From positions 4,588,001 to 4,652,000 of the forward strand of contig NZ_CAXUQC020000001.1 of the NCBI RefSeq assembly GCF_964253025.1: a DNA stretch of 64,000 nucleotides, read 5' to 3'. The notes under the pieces were generated by a model. That model did not search any database. It saw only the letters and a list, made by a program, of their open reading frames with translations, and was not told where the DNA came from. A program made the position numbers and the translations under genes. Origin of the DNA: Rhizobacter sp964253025. GTDB taxonomy: Bacteria > Pseudomonadota > Gammaproteobacteria > Burkholderiales > Burkholderiaceae_C. Below, one piece after another: positions 1-11,315 of this stretch (the first letter of the stretch is position 1; every line of letters starts with the position of its first letter).

Positions 1-925
1 CGGTGCAGGTGTAGCTCGCCGGCCGGCGGGTGTGGTGGACCGCCAGGGCCAGCGGCAGGGCGAGCTGGTCGGCCAGGTGGGGGCCGGCGGCGGCGGTGCT
101 GGCGCCGTAGGCGCGCAGGGCGTCGATGGCTTCCTGCGCCACCTGCTCGGCGGAGCGCCCCTTGGCACCGATCGCCGTCACCACCTCGTTGACGTGCTCG
201 TGGCGAAGGGTGGCAACGAGTGCATTGCCGGGCCCCTCGCCGCGGCTGATGGCCGGCGTCTGCAGCTGCGCCTCGGTCCAGCCCAGGGCGCGGGCGACCA
301 GCGCCAACTCCCGTTCGGCGATGCGCGGCGACAAGCCGGGCACCAGGCACTCGGCCTCGGCGCCTGCGCGCTCGCCGCGCGTCAGCAGATCGAAGGGCTG
401 CAGGCCGCCTTCGGCGGGCGTGATGCGGGCCTGCACCTCGCCGCCACCGGCAGGATAGAAGCCGTGCCGGACGAGCCGTAGCGAGAGGCCGGCGCCGGTG
501 CGCCGCAGCAGCGGCGCGAAGCAGCGGTCGATGAAGTGGAACGAAGGCGCCATCGGGTTGTGCGTGCCGCCCGTCAAGGTCAGCTGGCTTTCACCCGGGG
601 CCTGCAGCAGCGCGGGCAACACGGTCTGCAGCACGAGCAGGCAGCTGCCCGCGGAGCCGATCGCGAAGGTGTACGCGCCGGCCGCGATGGGCCCCGGCCG
701 GAAGACCACGCGGGCCGACCCCAGGTCGGCACCTTCGACCGTCGCGCCGCACACGGCCTGGGCCGCGGTGACGCAGGCCAGGTGCTGGCGCATCAGGCCG
801 GGCTTCGGGCGCCGTGCGCGGATGCCGTCGATGCGCACCGGCTGGCCGGTGCACATGGACAGCGAGAGCGCGGTGCGCAGGATCTGGCCGCCGCCTTCCC
901 CGGCGGATCCGTCGATGTCGATCAT
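1..925 (-). CDS. rtcA: RNA 3'-terminal phosphate cyclase RtcA (partial, 3' end off window)
   Basis: RtcA uses ATP to convert RNA 3'-phosphate ends to 2',3'-cyclic phosphates through a covalent His-AMP intermediate. The reading frame is open from ATG at 925 to the window edge, giving 308 residues; the family is about 340 long, so only the C-terminal tail is missing. The N-terminus starts MIDIDGSAGEGGGQILR, the family signature. Further on are HGFYPAGGGEVQ and GPHLADQ, the latter carrying the expected catalytic histidine (encoded near position 75). It lies 74 bp downstream of rtcB on the same strand, so both are likely transcribed from the sigma-54 promoter upstream of rtcB. Identification is firm; only completeness is unknown. 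Confidence 0.95.
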   Translation of the reverse strand, partial: MIDIDGSAGEGGGQILRTALSLSMCTGQPVRIDGIRARRPKPGLMRQHLACVTAAQAVCGATVEGADLGSARVVFRPGPIAAGAYTFAIGSAGSCLLVLQTVLPALLQAPGESQLTLTGGTHNPMAPSFHFIDRCFAPLLRRTGAGLSLRLVRHGFYPAGGGEVQARITPAEGGLQPFDLLTRGERAGAEAECLVPGLSPRIAERELALVARALGWTEAQLQTPAISRGEGPGNALVATLRHEHVNEVVTAIGAKGRSAEQVAQEAIDALRAYGASTAAAGPHLADQLALPLALAVHHTRRPASYTCT

Positions 926-999
926 GTCTTTTCCTTGTTGTCGTGATTCACGCGCCACCTCCCCGATGGCGCGGCCGGTGGTCCGGCGGGGTCGGCCTC

Positions 1000-2223
<1,224 letters not shown>

Positions 2224-2271
2224 TCGTTCTCTCCATCATTGGTCCGGCACTGCGCCGGGCAGGACGTGTTC

Positions 2272-2286
2272 GCAACGGCCGTGCCA
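2272..2286 (-). promoter_or_regulatory. Sigma-54 promoter of rtcBA
   Basis: Read on the minus strand the sequence is TGGCACGGCCGTTGC, an exact match to the -24/-12 consensus TGGCACG-N4-TTGC with correct GG-N10-GC spacing. It ends about 49 bp before the rtcB start codon. RtcR, encoded divergently, is a sigma-54 activator, so the promoter and its activator are found together as expected. Confidence 0.9.
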
Positions 2287-2313
2287 CCTTGCCCGGGTCT
2301 GCGGCGGTTCTGC

Positions 2314-2328
2314 TCAAGTCGTTGATTC
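2314..2328 (-). promoter_or_regulatory. IHF-like site upstream of the rtcBA sigma-54 promoter
   Basis: The minus strand reads GAATCAACGACTTGA, which contains a full match to the IHF consensus WATCAA-N4-TTR. It is 28-42 bp upstream of the -24 element, a usual place for IHF-assisted looping. The identical 15-bp word occurs in the norR/hmp intergenic region at 9887-9901. Confidence 0.6.
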
Positions 2329-2430
2329 GCAAGGAGATTCGGCCACGGTGACGGCCCGATCCGATCGGCTGCGGCTGGCGCACCGACGCTAGGGCTAGAA
2401 TTCTGGCGAGTCCACTATCCATCTGGCTAA

Positions 2431-4041
2431 ATGGCCAAGAAGACCGTCGTCATTGGCTTTCTCGGAACCCAGCTTGATGCCGGCATCGCTGCCGGCCGCT
2501 GGGAGAAATGGCGCCCGACCGTCTCCCTGACGCAGCATGAGGAGGTCGTCATCGACCGCCTCGAGCTGCTCCATGGCGAACGTCACGAGACCCTCGCGGA
2601 GCAACTGCGCGCTGACATCGCCAAGGTCTCGCCCGAAACCGAGGTGCGCCTGGTGCGCATCGACGTGGCCGACCCGTGGGACTTCGGCGAGATGTACGCC
2701 GCGCTGTACGACTGGTCGCGGAGCTATGCGTTCAAACCGGAGCGGGAGCGTTACTGGGCCCACATCACCACCGGCACGCACGTCGCCCAGATCTGCATGT
2801 TCCTGATGGTGGAGGCCCGCTTCATCCCGGGGGTGCTGCTGCAGACCGCCCCACCCAGGAAGCAGGCCGCGGGCAACCCCGGCAGCTACACCCTGATCGA
2901 TCTGGACCTGTCCCGTTACGACGTGCTGGCCCAGCGCTTCGGCCAGGCGCAACAGCAGGCCCTCGACTTCCTCAAGAGCGGCATCCCCACGCGCAACCGC
3001 GCGTTCAACGCCCTCATCGAGGAGATCGAGCGGGTGGCCGTGCGATCGAAGGCGCCCGTCCTGCTCACCGGACCGACGGGCGCCGGCAAGTCGCACCTTG
3101 CGCGGCGCATGTACGAGCTGAAGAAGGCGCGCCACCAGGTCAGCGGGCCGTTCGTCGAGGTGAACTGCGCCACCTTGCAGGGCGACGGCGCGGTCTCCAC
3201 GCTCTTCGGCCACCGCAAGGGCGCCTTCACCGGTGCGGCCGCCGACCGCGCCGGTCTGCTGCGCAGCGCCCACGAGGGTGTGCTGTTCCTCGACGAGATC
3301 GGGGAACTGGGCCGGGATGAACAAGCCATGCTGCTCAAGGCGGTGGAGGAGAAGCGCTTCTTCCCCCTCGGCAGCGACCGTGAGGTGACCAGCGACTTCC
3401 AGCTCGTGGCCGGCACGAACCGGGACCTGCGCCGTGACGTGGCCGAGGGACGCTTCCGCGAAGACCTGTATGCCCGCATCAACCTCTGGAATTACACCTT
3501 GCCCGGACTGGTCGAGCGGCCCGAGGACATCGAACCCAACGTGGAGCACCTGTTGGCGCAGATGGCCGCGGAACTCGGACGCGCCGTGCGCTTCAACGCG
3601 GAAGCCAAGGCCGCGTACCTGCGCTTCGCCACGTCGGGAGAGGCGGCGTGGCACGGCAACTTTCGTGACCTGTCGGCCAGCATCATGCGGTTGGCGACCC
3701 TCGCCGACGCGGGCCGCATCAGCACGGCGTTGGTGGATGCGGAACTGGCGCGCCTGCGTTGGCTGTGGCACCGCGACGGCGCGTCCCCGCCCGCCGGTCC
3801 CGGCGAGGTGCAGTTGGACGCGCTGCTGACGGAGGAGGTGCGCGGCTCGCTCGACCTGTTCGACCGCTTGCAGCTCGAGGCCGTGGTCCGGGTGTGCCGC
3901 ACGTGCAGCAGCCTGTCGGAGGCGGGCCGCCGCCTGTTCGACCACTCGCGCCTGCAGCGCAGCGTCGTCAACGATGCAGACCGGCTGCGCAAGTACCTGC
4001 AGCGCTTCGGCCTCGCCTGGAGCGACGTGGCAGGACGCTGA
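2431..4041 (+). CDS. rtcR: RtcR, sigma-54-dependent activator of rtcBA with N-terminal CARF-type domain
   Basis: RtcR activates rtcBA transcription through sigma-54 RNA polymerase, and its N-terminal CARF-like domain is thought to sense RNA-derived ligands. The protein has 536 residues. Residues 1-185 match the RtcR N-terminal domain (KKTVVIGFLGTQLD; HITTGTHVAQICMF). The AAA+ domain follows, with Walker A GPTGAGKS at 214, the sigma-54 contact loop GAFTGA at 264-269, and Walker B VLFLDEIGEL. The C-terminus (about 480-536) carries the helix-turn-helix region. The gene is divergent from rtcB with 207 bp between start codons. No strong Shine-Dalgarno sequence is visible before the ATG. The presence of a CARF domain does not imply CRISPR here, as no array or cas gene is nearby. 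Confidence 0.96.
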   Translation: MAKKTVVIGFLGTQLDAGIAAGRWEKWRPTVSLTQHEEVVIDRLELLHGERHETLAEQLRADIAKVSPETEVRLVRIDVADPWDFGEMYAALYDWSRSYAFKPERERYWAHITTGTHVAQICMFLMVEARFIPGVLLQTAPPRKQAAGNPGSYTLIDLDLSRYDVLAQRFGQAQQQALDFLKSGIPTRNRAFNALIEEIERVAVRSKAPVLLTGPTGAGKSHLARRMYELKKARHQVSGPFVEVNCATLQGDGAVSTLFGHRKGAFTGAAADRAGLLRSAHEGVLFLDEIGELGRDEQAMLLKAVEEKRFFPLGSDREVTSDFQLVAGTNRDLRRDVAEGRFREDLYARINLWNYTLPGLVERPEDIEPNVEHLLAQMAAELGRAVRFNAEAKAAYLRFATSGEAAWHGNFRDLSASIMRLATLADAGRISTALVDAELARLRWLWHRDGASPPAGPGEVQLDALLTEEVRGSLDLFDRLQLEAVVRVCRTCSSLSEAGRRLFDHSRLQRSVVNDADRLRKYLQRFGLAWSDVAGR

Positions 4042-4167
4042 GCGCGGAACCGAGCGAACCGATTCCACCCGCGTGCAGACCTCGGCGGTCCGAAGCCTGC
4101 GAGCGGTGTCTACCCGGTCGCTTGCCAGGCCTTGGGGCCGGGTGACGTGCGATCGGCAAGGCGGCGA

Positions 4168-4938
4168 TCAGCCAGGCCCGGCGCCGAGCAGTTCATCCAC
4201 CCATTCGGCAAAGCCCAGGCCACCCGGGGCTCGCGTGATGTGGGCCGGTGGCCGCGGCAGGCTGGCCAGGTGACGCTGGATGTTGGCCACGCCCACGCTG
4301 CGCGGATAGGCTTCGAACATCTGCGCGTCGTTCAGCGAGTCGCCGACGAACACGACCTGCGCGCGGGCCGCCTCGCCCTGCAGGCGCAGGGACTCCGCCA
4401 GCCAGCGCTCCGCCGCGAGGCGCTTGCTGAAGTCGCCCAGCCACAGGTTGATGTGAATGGAGCTTGCCGTGGCCTGCACACCCAGGCCTCGGGCCGCGGC
4501 CAAGGCGCGCGCCACCTCGGTCTCGGCCAGGCGTGGCACGTCCTGGGCATGGTCGAGTGCCAGGTCGTAGCGGCGGTAGACGTTGTCGCGGGCCGGCGCC
4601 AATCCCGGCGTCTGCCGCATCACGGCGTCGGCCACCTTGGCCAGGCGACTGCGGTGGGTGAGGCGGGTGGCTTCGTCTTGCGTGTCGTGGTAGCGCATTT
4701 GGCGGCCATGGCGCTCGATGACGAACGCACCGTTCTCGCCGATCACCGCGGCCACCGGCCACGTGCGCGCCATCTGGTCACACCAGCCGGCGCAGGCGCC
4801 CGTGATGGGAATCACCGCGACACCTGCGTCGTGCAGTCGGTACAGCGCTTCCAACGCGCGCACCGGCAGGCGGCCTTCCCAGGTCAGCGTGTCGTCGACG
4901 TCGGTGAGCACGGCGCGGGGGAGAGAAGTCAGGGGCAT
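4168..4938 (-). CDS. HAD-superfamily (type IIB-like) phosphatase
   Basis: This is a haloacid dehalogenase-fold hydrolase, most likely a sugar or polyol phosphatase. With the start placed at 4938 (MPLTSLPRAVLTDVDD...) it has 256 residues. The nucleophile loop is TDVDDT with Asp13 and Asp15, and the C-terminal motif is GDSLND followed by AYPRSVGVANI, which is typical of the Cof/mannosyl-3-phosphoglycerate phosphatase-like group. A longer reading frame to 5088 exists, but its first 50 residues look non-conserved and start upstream of the motif-bearing domain. The substrate cannot be read from sequence. The gene stands alone between rtcR, which converges on it, and the divergent chemoreceptor gene. 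Confidence 0.8.
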   Translation of the reverse strand: MPLTSLPRAVLTDVDDTLTWEGRLPVRALEALYRLHDAGVAVIPITGACAGWCDQMARTWPVAAVIGENGAFVIERHGRQMRYHDTQDEATRLTHRSRLAKVADAVMRQTPGLAPARDNVYRRYDLALDHAQDVPRLAETEVARALAAARGLGVQATASSIHINLWLGDFSKRLAAERWLAESLRLQGEAARAQVVFVGDSLNDAQMFEAYPRSVGVANIQRHLASLPRPPAHITRAPGGLGFAEWVDELLGAGPG

Positions 4939-5483
4939 GGGATGCAGGGAAGTGGAGGGCAACGGCTGGGCCAAGGACCGTGGATCCTCAGTTGATGCCC
5001 GCGGTTCATGAACGACTGCACGGACTGACGCTGGAACAGGGGAAAGCCGCCAGCAACCGTGCCATGGACATGAGCGTACCCGCAACACACCCCGATCACC
5101 GTCGCCTCCGGCGCGGCGAATACCTGGGTCGGCGGTACTCGGGCGGCGGCTGTGGCAGCGGGTCCGAGGATGACCGGGTCGAGGGTCCCGGAGCTTCGTT
5201 CGCTCCTCGGCCCGTCGCGAATGAATTGCCGGTCAGGGGTTGCAGGGCATGGCCCTTTGCACGGCGCCGCCCCTCGGCCGTGTGGGGAACGCGTGCGAAT
5301 TTCACGCTTGATCGGGTAATTACGCGACTAAACGATACGGTATTCCCGTTAATTCGGGCACGCCAAAAAGAGACCAATCAGTCATATCATTTGCAAGTCG
5401 GCTGGATCTGATAACGGTCCGCCACGTGTGTTCACCGCCGTCCGCTTGTGACGGCGTCCAAGCCTCCCCTTGAAGAGACCCGC
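4939..5483. other. Intergenic region, divergent promoters of HAD gene and chemoreceptor
   Basis: No credible gene is present in these 545 bases. The stretch from about 5290 to 5410 is clearly richer in A/T than its surroundings (for example TAATTACGCG, CTAAACGATA, TATCATTTGC), as expected of a promoter region for the chemoreceptor gene. I could not assign a definite -35/-10 or a clear sigma-28 promoter. Confidence 0.5.
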
Positions 5484-7256
5484 ATGTCCAAGCTCACCGT
5501 TCGCGCCCGCCTGCTTCTCGCCTTCGGTATCCTGGCGGCGCTCGTTCTCATGGTGTCCGCCATTGCGGGCGCTTCCCTGTCGGCCAGCCAGTCCCGGTTT
5601 GCCAACTACCTGGAGCGCGATGCCAAGCGCGCGCAGCTGGCCAAGGACATGCTCGACGGCGCCAACGCCCGCGCAGTGGCTGCGCGCAACCTGGTGCTGA
5701 TGACCAGCGACTCCGACCGCAAGGCGGCCAGCGAGGCGGTGCGCCGTGCGCACGGCGCGGTGAATGCCGCGCTCGCTGCACTTGCCGGCGGTCCCGCGGA
5801 CGCGGTAGGCGCCGATGAACGCGGCTTGCTGGAGGCGGTGCGGTCGGTCGAGGCCCGGTATGGGCCGGTGGCCCTGGAGATCGTGCGCCTCGCCGAGGCG
5901 GGCGAGCGCGACGCGGCCGTGGCCAAGATGAATGCGGAATGCAACCCGCTGCTCTCGAGTCTGCTCGACCGGACGGCCGCCTACATCGCTCACCTGGATG
6001 ATGCGGCCCGTGCCCGCGTGGTGGAGGGCCAGCACGCCTATGACACCAGCAGCCGCCTGCTCGCCGCCGCGGCCCTGATCGCCGTGGGACTGGCCATCGG
6101 CCTCGGCATCTACATCACCCGTGGACTCGTTCAGGCGCTGGGCGCCGAGCCGGCGCGGCTGGGTGCCATTGCCAGCCGCGTGGCCGCCGGAGACCTGTCC
6201 GAAGAGGGCCTGGAGCGAGGCGCTGCAGCGGGCAGCGTGCTGGCCTCGCTGGCCGAGATGCAGGCGCGGCTGGCCGGCGTGCTCGGCCAGGTGCGCAGCG
6301 CCTCGGACTCGATCGCCACCGCCTCGGCCGAGATCGCCAGCGGCACGGCCGACCTGTCGCAGCGCACCGAGGAGCAGGCGTCCAACCTGCAGCAGACGGC
6401 GGCCTCCATGCAGCAGATGAACACGGGGGTGGCCAACAATGCCGAGTCCTCGCGTCAGGCGTCCGAGCTGGCAGCGGCAGCAAGTGCGGCGGCCCGCCAG
6501 GGCGGAGAGGTGGTCGGTCGCGTGGTCGACACGATGGGCGCCATCACCGGCAGCTCACGCCGCATCGGCGAGATCATCGGCGTGATCGATGGCATCGCGT
6601 TCCAGACGAACATCCTCGCCCTCAACGCGGCGGTGGAGGCCGCGCGTGCCGGCGAGCAGGGTCGCGGCTTTGCCGTCGTCGCCAGCGAGGTGCGCACCCT
6701 GGCCCAGCGCAGTGCCGAGGCTGCCAAGGAAATCAAGACCTTGATCAGCCACAGCGTCGAGCAGGTCGAGTCCGGCGCCAAGCTGGTCGAGACCGCCGGC
6801 GCCGCCATGACCGACATCGTCACCCGCGTGCAAGGTGTGGCCGACATGGTCGGCGAGATCACGTCCGCCACCGTGGAGCAACGCGAAGCCGCAAGCCAGG
6901 TGCACAACGCCATCACCCAACTCGACGACGTGACGCAGCAGAATGCCGCGCTCGTGGAAGAGAGCGCCGCGGCGACCGAGAGCCTGCGCGGCCAGGCGAC
7001 GACCCTCGCCTCGGTGGTGCTGGCGTTCAAGCTGCCGCGTGCGGTGGCGGGGTCGCGCGGCCTGGCGGTCGAGACGCCCGCCTCGGCCCACCGTGCAGCG
7101 CCCCGTGCGGCCGAGCCCACGCTCCGGAAACCGGCCGCCCGCGCCCCCGCAGCGGCACCTGTGCTCCGCGCGGTCACGGCAGCGCGCACCGCCAGTCGAC
7201 CGGCCGTGCTGGCGTTGTCCGCTGGCGCAGCCTCCACGGAGTGGGAGAGCTTCTGA
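5484..7256 (+). CDS. Methyl-accepting chemotaxis protein with C-terminal CheR/CheB-tethering pentapeptide
   Basis: This is a 590-residue transmembrane chemoreceptor that would signal through CheW/CheA. The start was set at 5484 (MSKLTVRARLLLAFG), which begins with basic residues and the first membrane helix (about 8-30). A periplasmic four-helix-bundle-like sensor region of about 150 residues follows, then a second helix (about 190-212), a HAMP-like segment and the long signalling coiled coil. The universally conserved hairpin tip is present (IAFQTNILALNAAVEAARAG). After the signalling domain there is an Ala/Pro/Arg-rich flexible linker of about 60 residues, and the protein ends in EWESF, a WxxF-type pentapeptide as in the E. 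coli high-abundance receptors (NWETF). The ligand cannot be told. It stands alone. Confidence 0.93.
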   Translation: MSKLTVRARLLLAFGILAALVLMVSAIAGASLSASQSRFANYLERDAKRAQLAKDMLDGANARAVAARNLVLMTSDSDRKAASEAVRRAHGAVNAALAALAGGPADAVGADERGLLEAVRSVEARYGPVALEIVRLAEAGERDAAVAKMNAECNPLLSSLLDRTAAYIAHLDDAARARVVEGQHAYDTSSRLLAAAALIAVGLAIGLGIYITRGLVQALGAEPARLGAIASRVAAGDLSEEGLERGAAAGSVLASLAEMQARLAGVLGQVRSASDSIATASAEIASGTADLSQRTEEQASNLQQTAASMQQMNTGVANNAESSRQASELAAAASAAARQGGEVVGRVVDTMGAITGSSRRIGEIIGVIDGIAFQTNILALNAAVEAARAGEQGRGFAVVASEVRTLAQRSAEAAKEIKTLISHSVEQVESGAKLVETAGAAMTDIVTRVQGVADMVGEITSATVEQREAASQVHNAITQLDDVTQQNAALVEESAAATESLRGQATTLASVVLAFKLPRAVAGSRGLAVETPASAHRAAPRAAEPTLRKPAARAPAAAPVLRAVTAARTASRPAVLALSAGAASTEWESF

Positions 7257-7741
7257 CGAATAGGGCCTGCATTGCGCGTCGCCGCAGTTGTGGACGCCCT
7301 ACGCATTTGCAATGCTCGAGAACATGCCTGTCCATGCCCTGGAGAGCGAGGGACTGGAGGGCGCTTGCCAGGCAAGCGCTTCACCATCGCGACCTTGGCG
7401 GGCCTGCTGCGGCTGGTGGCCTGCCGCTCGCGGGCTGTCTGGATCGACACGGTCCAGGGTGGCGACAGCGAGATGCCGCCCGCCATTGAAACGTCCGGAC
7501 GCGGGACGGCGCCGCAAGCGGCTGCCGACGACCTCGGCGCGGCGGCAGGTCTGTTGTTCGACGAGCAGCGGGATGACGTCAGCGGTGTCTTCGCCGCATC
7601 GACTGTGAACGTCGCCTGCGCCTCACCTGCTGCCAGCGCGGGATCGGGCAGGTGCGCGCATCGGTGCCGGCGCGGCCGGGCGCGTTCATCACGGTCGCGC
7701 GCAAGCAGACCGGACGGGCGCCTGCGCGCCCGCCGTGCGGA
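7257..7741. other. Intergenic region without recognisable gene
   Basis: These 485 bases lie between the ends of the chemoreceptor gene (plus) and a small periplasmic protein gene (minus). The open frames here have poor composition and no recognisable motif. I see no RNA gene or repeat. Confidence 0.4.
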
Positions 7742-8179
7742 TCAGTTGGCGATCTTGGCGTAGGTGCCCTTGAGCGTCACGCCGACCACGATGTTGCCGG
7801 CATGGCACTCGTACTCGGTCGCGCTGCTGAAGGCATCGTTCTTGTAGTAGCTGACGATGTCGACCACGGCGTTCGCGCCTTGCGCCTTCGCGCGGTCCTG
7901 CAACGCGATCAGCGCCGACAGCGCGGCCCAGCGGCAGGCGACGTCGTCGTCCTTGCCGAACCCGTTGGTCTTCTTGCTGGTCTTGTCGCCGCCCTTCTTC
8001 TCGAGCACCTTGGGCGTCTTCTGCCCGGCCAGGAAGAACCGCACCGAGCCGTCGAGCTTTTCCTTGGCTTCGGGCATCTGCAACACGTCCTCGAAGGGCA
8101 GCTTGAGTTCGGTATCCCGAGCGTGCGCGGGGACGACGACGGCGCAGGCGAGCAGGGCCAGGGCGAGGGCTTTTTTCAC
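7742..8179 (-). CDS. Small periplasmic protein of unknown function
   Basis: A 145-residue protein with a clear cleavable signal peptide (MKKALALALLACAVVVPAHA, then RDTEL), so it is probably periplasmic. The mature part contains a Lys/Gly-rich loop (residues 60-75), two cysteines (near 82 and 124) that could form a disulfide, and a segment QGANAVVDIVSYYKN. That segment resembles the YbjQ-like 'heavy-metal-binding' fold, in which a GANAVV motif is common. Similar betaproteobacterial proteins are sometimes misnamed excinuclease subunits in databases; nothing here supports a role in DNA repair. It is a single gene with its own upstream gap of about 110 bp. The function is unknown. Confidence 0.75.
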   Translation of the reverse strand: MKKALALALLACAVVVPAHARDTELKLPFEDVLQMPEAKEKLDGSVRFFLAGQKTPKVLEKKGGDKTSKKTNGFGKDDDVACRWAALSALIALQDRAKAQGANAVVDIVSYYKNDAFSSATEYECHAGNIVVGVTLKGTYAKIAN

Positions 8180-8288
8180 GGATCGATCTCCAGGGATGAA
8201 AGTCAGGACGCGACGGGAAGGCCCGCCAGCGCCGGGAGTCTAGCGCTGCCCACGAGGCGCCTCGTGTGAACTTTCCCTGCGTTTCGCG

Positions 8289-9830
<1,542 letters not shown>

Positions 9831-9839
9831 CTCTTGGAA

Positions 9840-9850
9840 GTCATATTGAC
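9840..9850 (+). promoter_or_regulatory. NorR box 1
   Basis: GTCATATTGAC is a perfect GTCA-N3-TGAC inverted repeat, the NorR recognition motif (GT-N7-AC core). It is 68 bp upstream of the -24 element of the hmp promoter. Confidence 0.75.
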
Positions 9851-9864
9851 TGCGTGACAAAGTA

Positions 9865-9875
9865 GTCATTCTGAC
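9865..9875 (+). promoter_or_regulatory. NorR box 2
   Basis: GTCATTCTGAC is a second perfect GTCA-N3-TGAC inverted repeat. Its centre is 25 bp from that of box 1. Tandem NorR sites are the usual enhancer arrangement. Confidence 0.75.
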
Positions 9876-9886
9876 ATTGATCTGCG

Positions 9887-9901
9887 TCAAGTCGTTGATT
9901 C
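9887..9901 (-). promoter_or_regulatory. IHF-like site between NorR boxes and hmp promoter
   Basis: The minus strand contains AATCAACGACTTG, a full match to WATCAA-N4-TTR. It lies between the NorR boxes and the -24 element, as expected for DNA bending. The 15-bp word is identical to the one at 2314-2328. Confidence 0.6.
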
Positions 9902-9917
9902 TCCATGGGCGAAGCCC

Positions 9918-9933
9918 TGGCATGCACAGTGCA
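9918..9933 (+). promoter_or_regulatory. Sigma-54 promoter of hmp
   Basis: TGGCATGCACAGTGCA has GG-N10-GC spacing and matches the -24/-12 consensus closely. It ends 35 bp before the hmp start codon, and the activator NorR is encoded divergently. Confidence 0.82.
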
Positions 9934-9968
9934 AAGCGAGTGCTCCCCAACTCGAAGGAGACGCCCTG

Positions 9969-11150
9969 ATGCTCACCCCCGCCCAACGCGACATCGTGAA
10001 GGCCACCGTGCCCCTGCTGGAGACCGGCGGCGAGGCGCTGACCTCGCACTTCTACCGTTTGCTCCTGTCGGAGCACCCGGAACTCCGACCGATGTTCAAC
10101 CAGGCCCACCAGGCGAGTGGCGAACAGTCGCGCGCGCTCGCCAACGGCGTGCTCGCCTATGCGCGGCACATCGACCGGCTGGAGGCGCTCGGCCCGCTGG
10201 CCGGGCAGATCGTCACCAAGCACGTCGGCCTGCAAGTGCAGCCGGAGCACTACCCGTTGGTGGGCCAGTGCCTGCTGCGTGCCATCCGTGAGGTGCTGGG
10301 CAGCGAGATCGCTACCGACGCCGTCATCGAGGCCTGGGCCGCCGCCTACGGCCAACTGGCCGACCTGTTGATCGGCGCCGAACGAGCCGTCTACGGGGCG
10401 AACGCCGCCGCACCGGGCGGCTGGGCGGGCGCCCGCGAGTTCCGCGTCAGCGCCAAGCGCCGCGAAAGCGAGGAGATCACCTCCTTCGTGCTGACGCCTG
10501 CCGACGGCGGCGCGGTGATGGACTTCAAGCCCGGCCAGTACATCGGCCTCAAGCTCGTCATCGATGGCGAGGAAGTGCGTCGCAACTATTCCCTGTCGGC
10601 CGCACCGAACGGCCGCAGCTACCGCATCAGCGTGAAGCGCGAGGCCGGCGGGCGGGTGTCGGGCTTCCTGCACGACCGGGTCGACGTGGGCGACGCACTG
10701 GCCCTGTTCCCGCCGGCCGGCGGATTCACCCTGCCCGAGGGCGAGCGCCCGCTGGTGCTGATCAGCGGGGGCGTGGGCATTACGCCGATGGTCGCCATGC
10801 TCGAGGCGGCGCTGCCCACCGGGCGGCCGGTGCACTTCATCCATTGCGCCCGGCACGCCGGGGTGCACGCCTTCCGCGACTGGCTCGACGGCCTGGCGGC
10901 GCGCCACCCGCAACTCACGCGGCGCTACTGCTATGACGAGCACGCCGCGCCGGCCCCGGCCCCGGATGCGGTGGGCATGCTGACGGGCGAGCAGCTCGCC
11001 GCCTGGCTGCCCGAATCGCGCGACGTGGACGCGCTGTTCGTCGGCCCCAAGGGCTTCATGCGGGCGATGCGCCAGCTGCTCGTGCAAGCGGGCGTGCCGG
11101 AAAAGCAATGTCGATGGGAGTTCTTCGGTCCGGCCTCCGCGTTGGCCTGA
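9969..11150 (+). CDS. hmp: Flavohemoprotein, nitric oxide dioxygenase
   Basis: Hmp oxidises NO to nitrate with O2 and NAD(P)H in the cytoplasm. The 393-residue length is that of the family. The globin domain (1-140) carries the proximal haem ligand His85 in TKHVGLQV. The FAD-binding domain (about 150-260) has RNYSLSAAPN, and the NAD-binding domain contains GGVGITPMVAML and ends with CRWEFFGPA. AAGGAG lies just ahead of the ATG. It is divergent from norR with a sigma-54 promoter, an IHF-like site and two NorR boxes in between, so NO-induced control can be read from the DNA. Confidence 0.97.
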   Translation: MLTPAQRDIVKATVPLLETGGEALTSHFYRLLLSEHPELRPMFNQAHQASGEQSRALANGVLAYARHIDRLEALGPLAGQIVTKHVGLQVQPEHYPLVGQCLLRAIREVLGSEIATDAVIEAWAAAYGQLADLLIGAERAVYGANAAAPGGWAGAREFRVSAKRRESEEITSFVLTPADGGAVMDFKPGQYIGLKLVIDGEEVRRNYSLSAAPNGRSYRISVKREAGGRVSGFLHDRVDVGDALALFPPAGGFTLPEGERPLVLISGGVGITPMVAMLEAALPTGRPVHFIHCARHAGVHAFRDWLDGLAARHPQLTRRYCYDEHAAPAPAPDAVGMLTGEQLAAWLPESRDVDALFVGPKGFMRAMRQLLVQAGVPEKQCRWEFFGPASALA

Positions 11151-11315
11151 CCGGCCAGCGGGCCGCGCTTTCGGTGAACGAAGTCACGGCCGCGACTTCA
11201 CGTTTTCCCCGGGGGCGCCGATAGAGAGAGCAGTGCACGACCACGCGTCGTGAATCCCTGCCTCTCCACCCGATCGACCTGCCGTCCGGCTCCCCGGACG
11301 ACAGGGGGTATCCGA

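Noticed and set aside
2431..4041. CARF domain in RtcR as a sign of a CRISPR-linked defence system
   Set aside because: RtcR carries its own CARF-like domain as part of RNA-repair regulation, and no repeat-spacer array or cas gene is present in the window.
7272..7763. Open frame of 163 codons on the plus strand
   Set aside because: Composition is Arg/Ala/Cys-rich, no motif is seen, and it runs into the opposite periplasmic protein gene; it looks like a high-GC chance frame.
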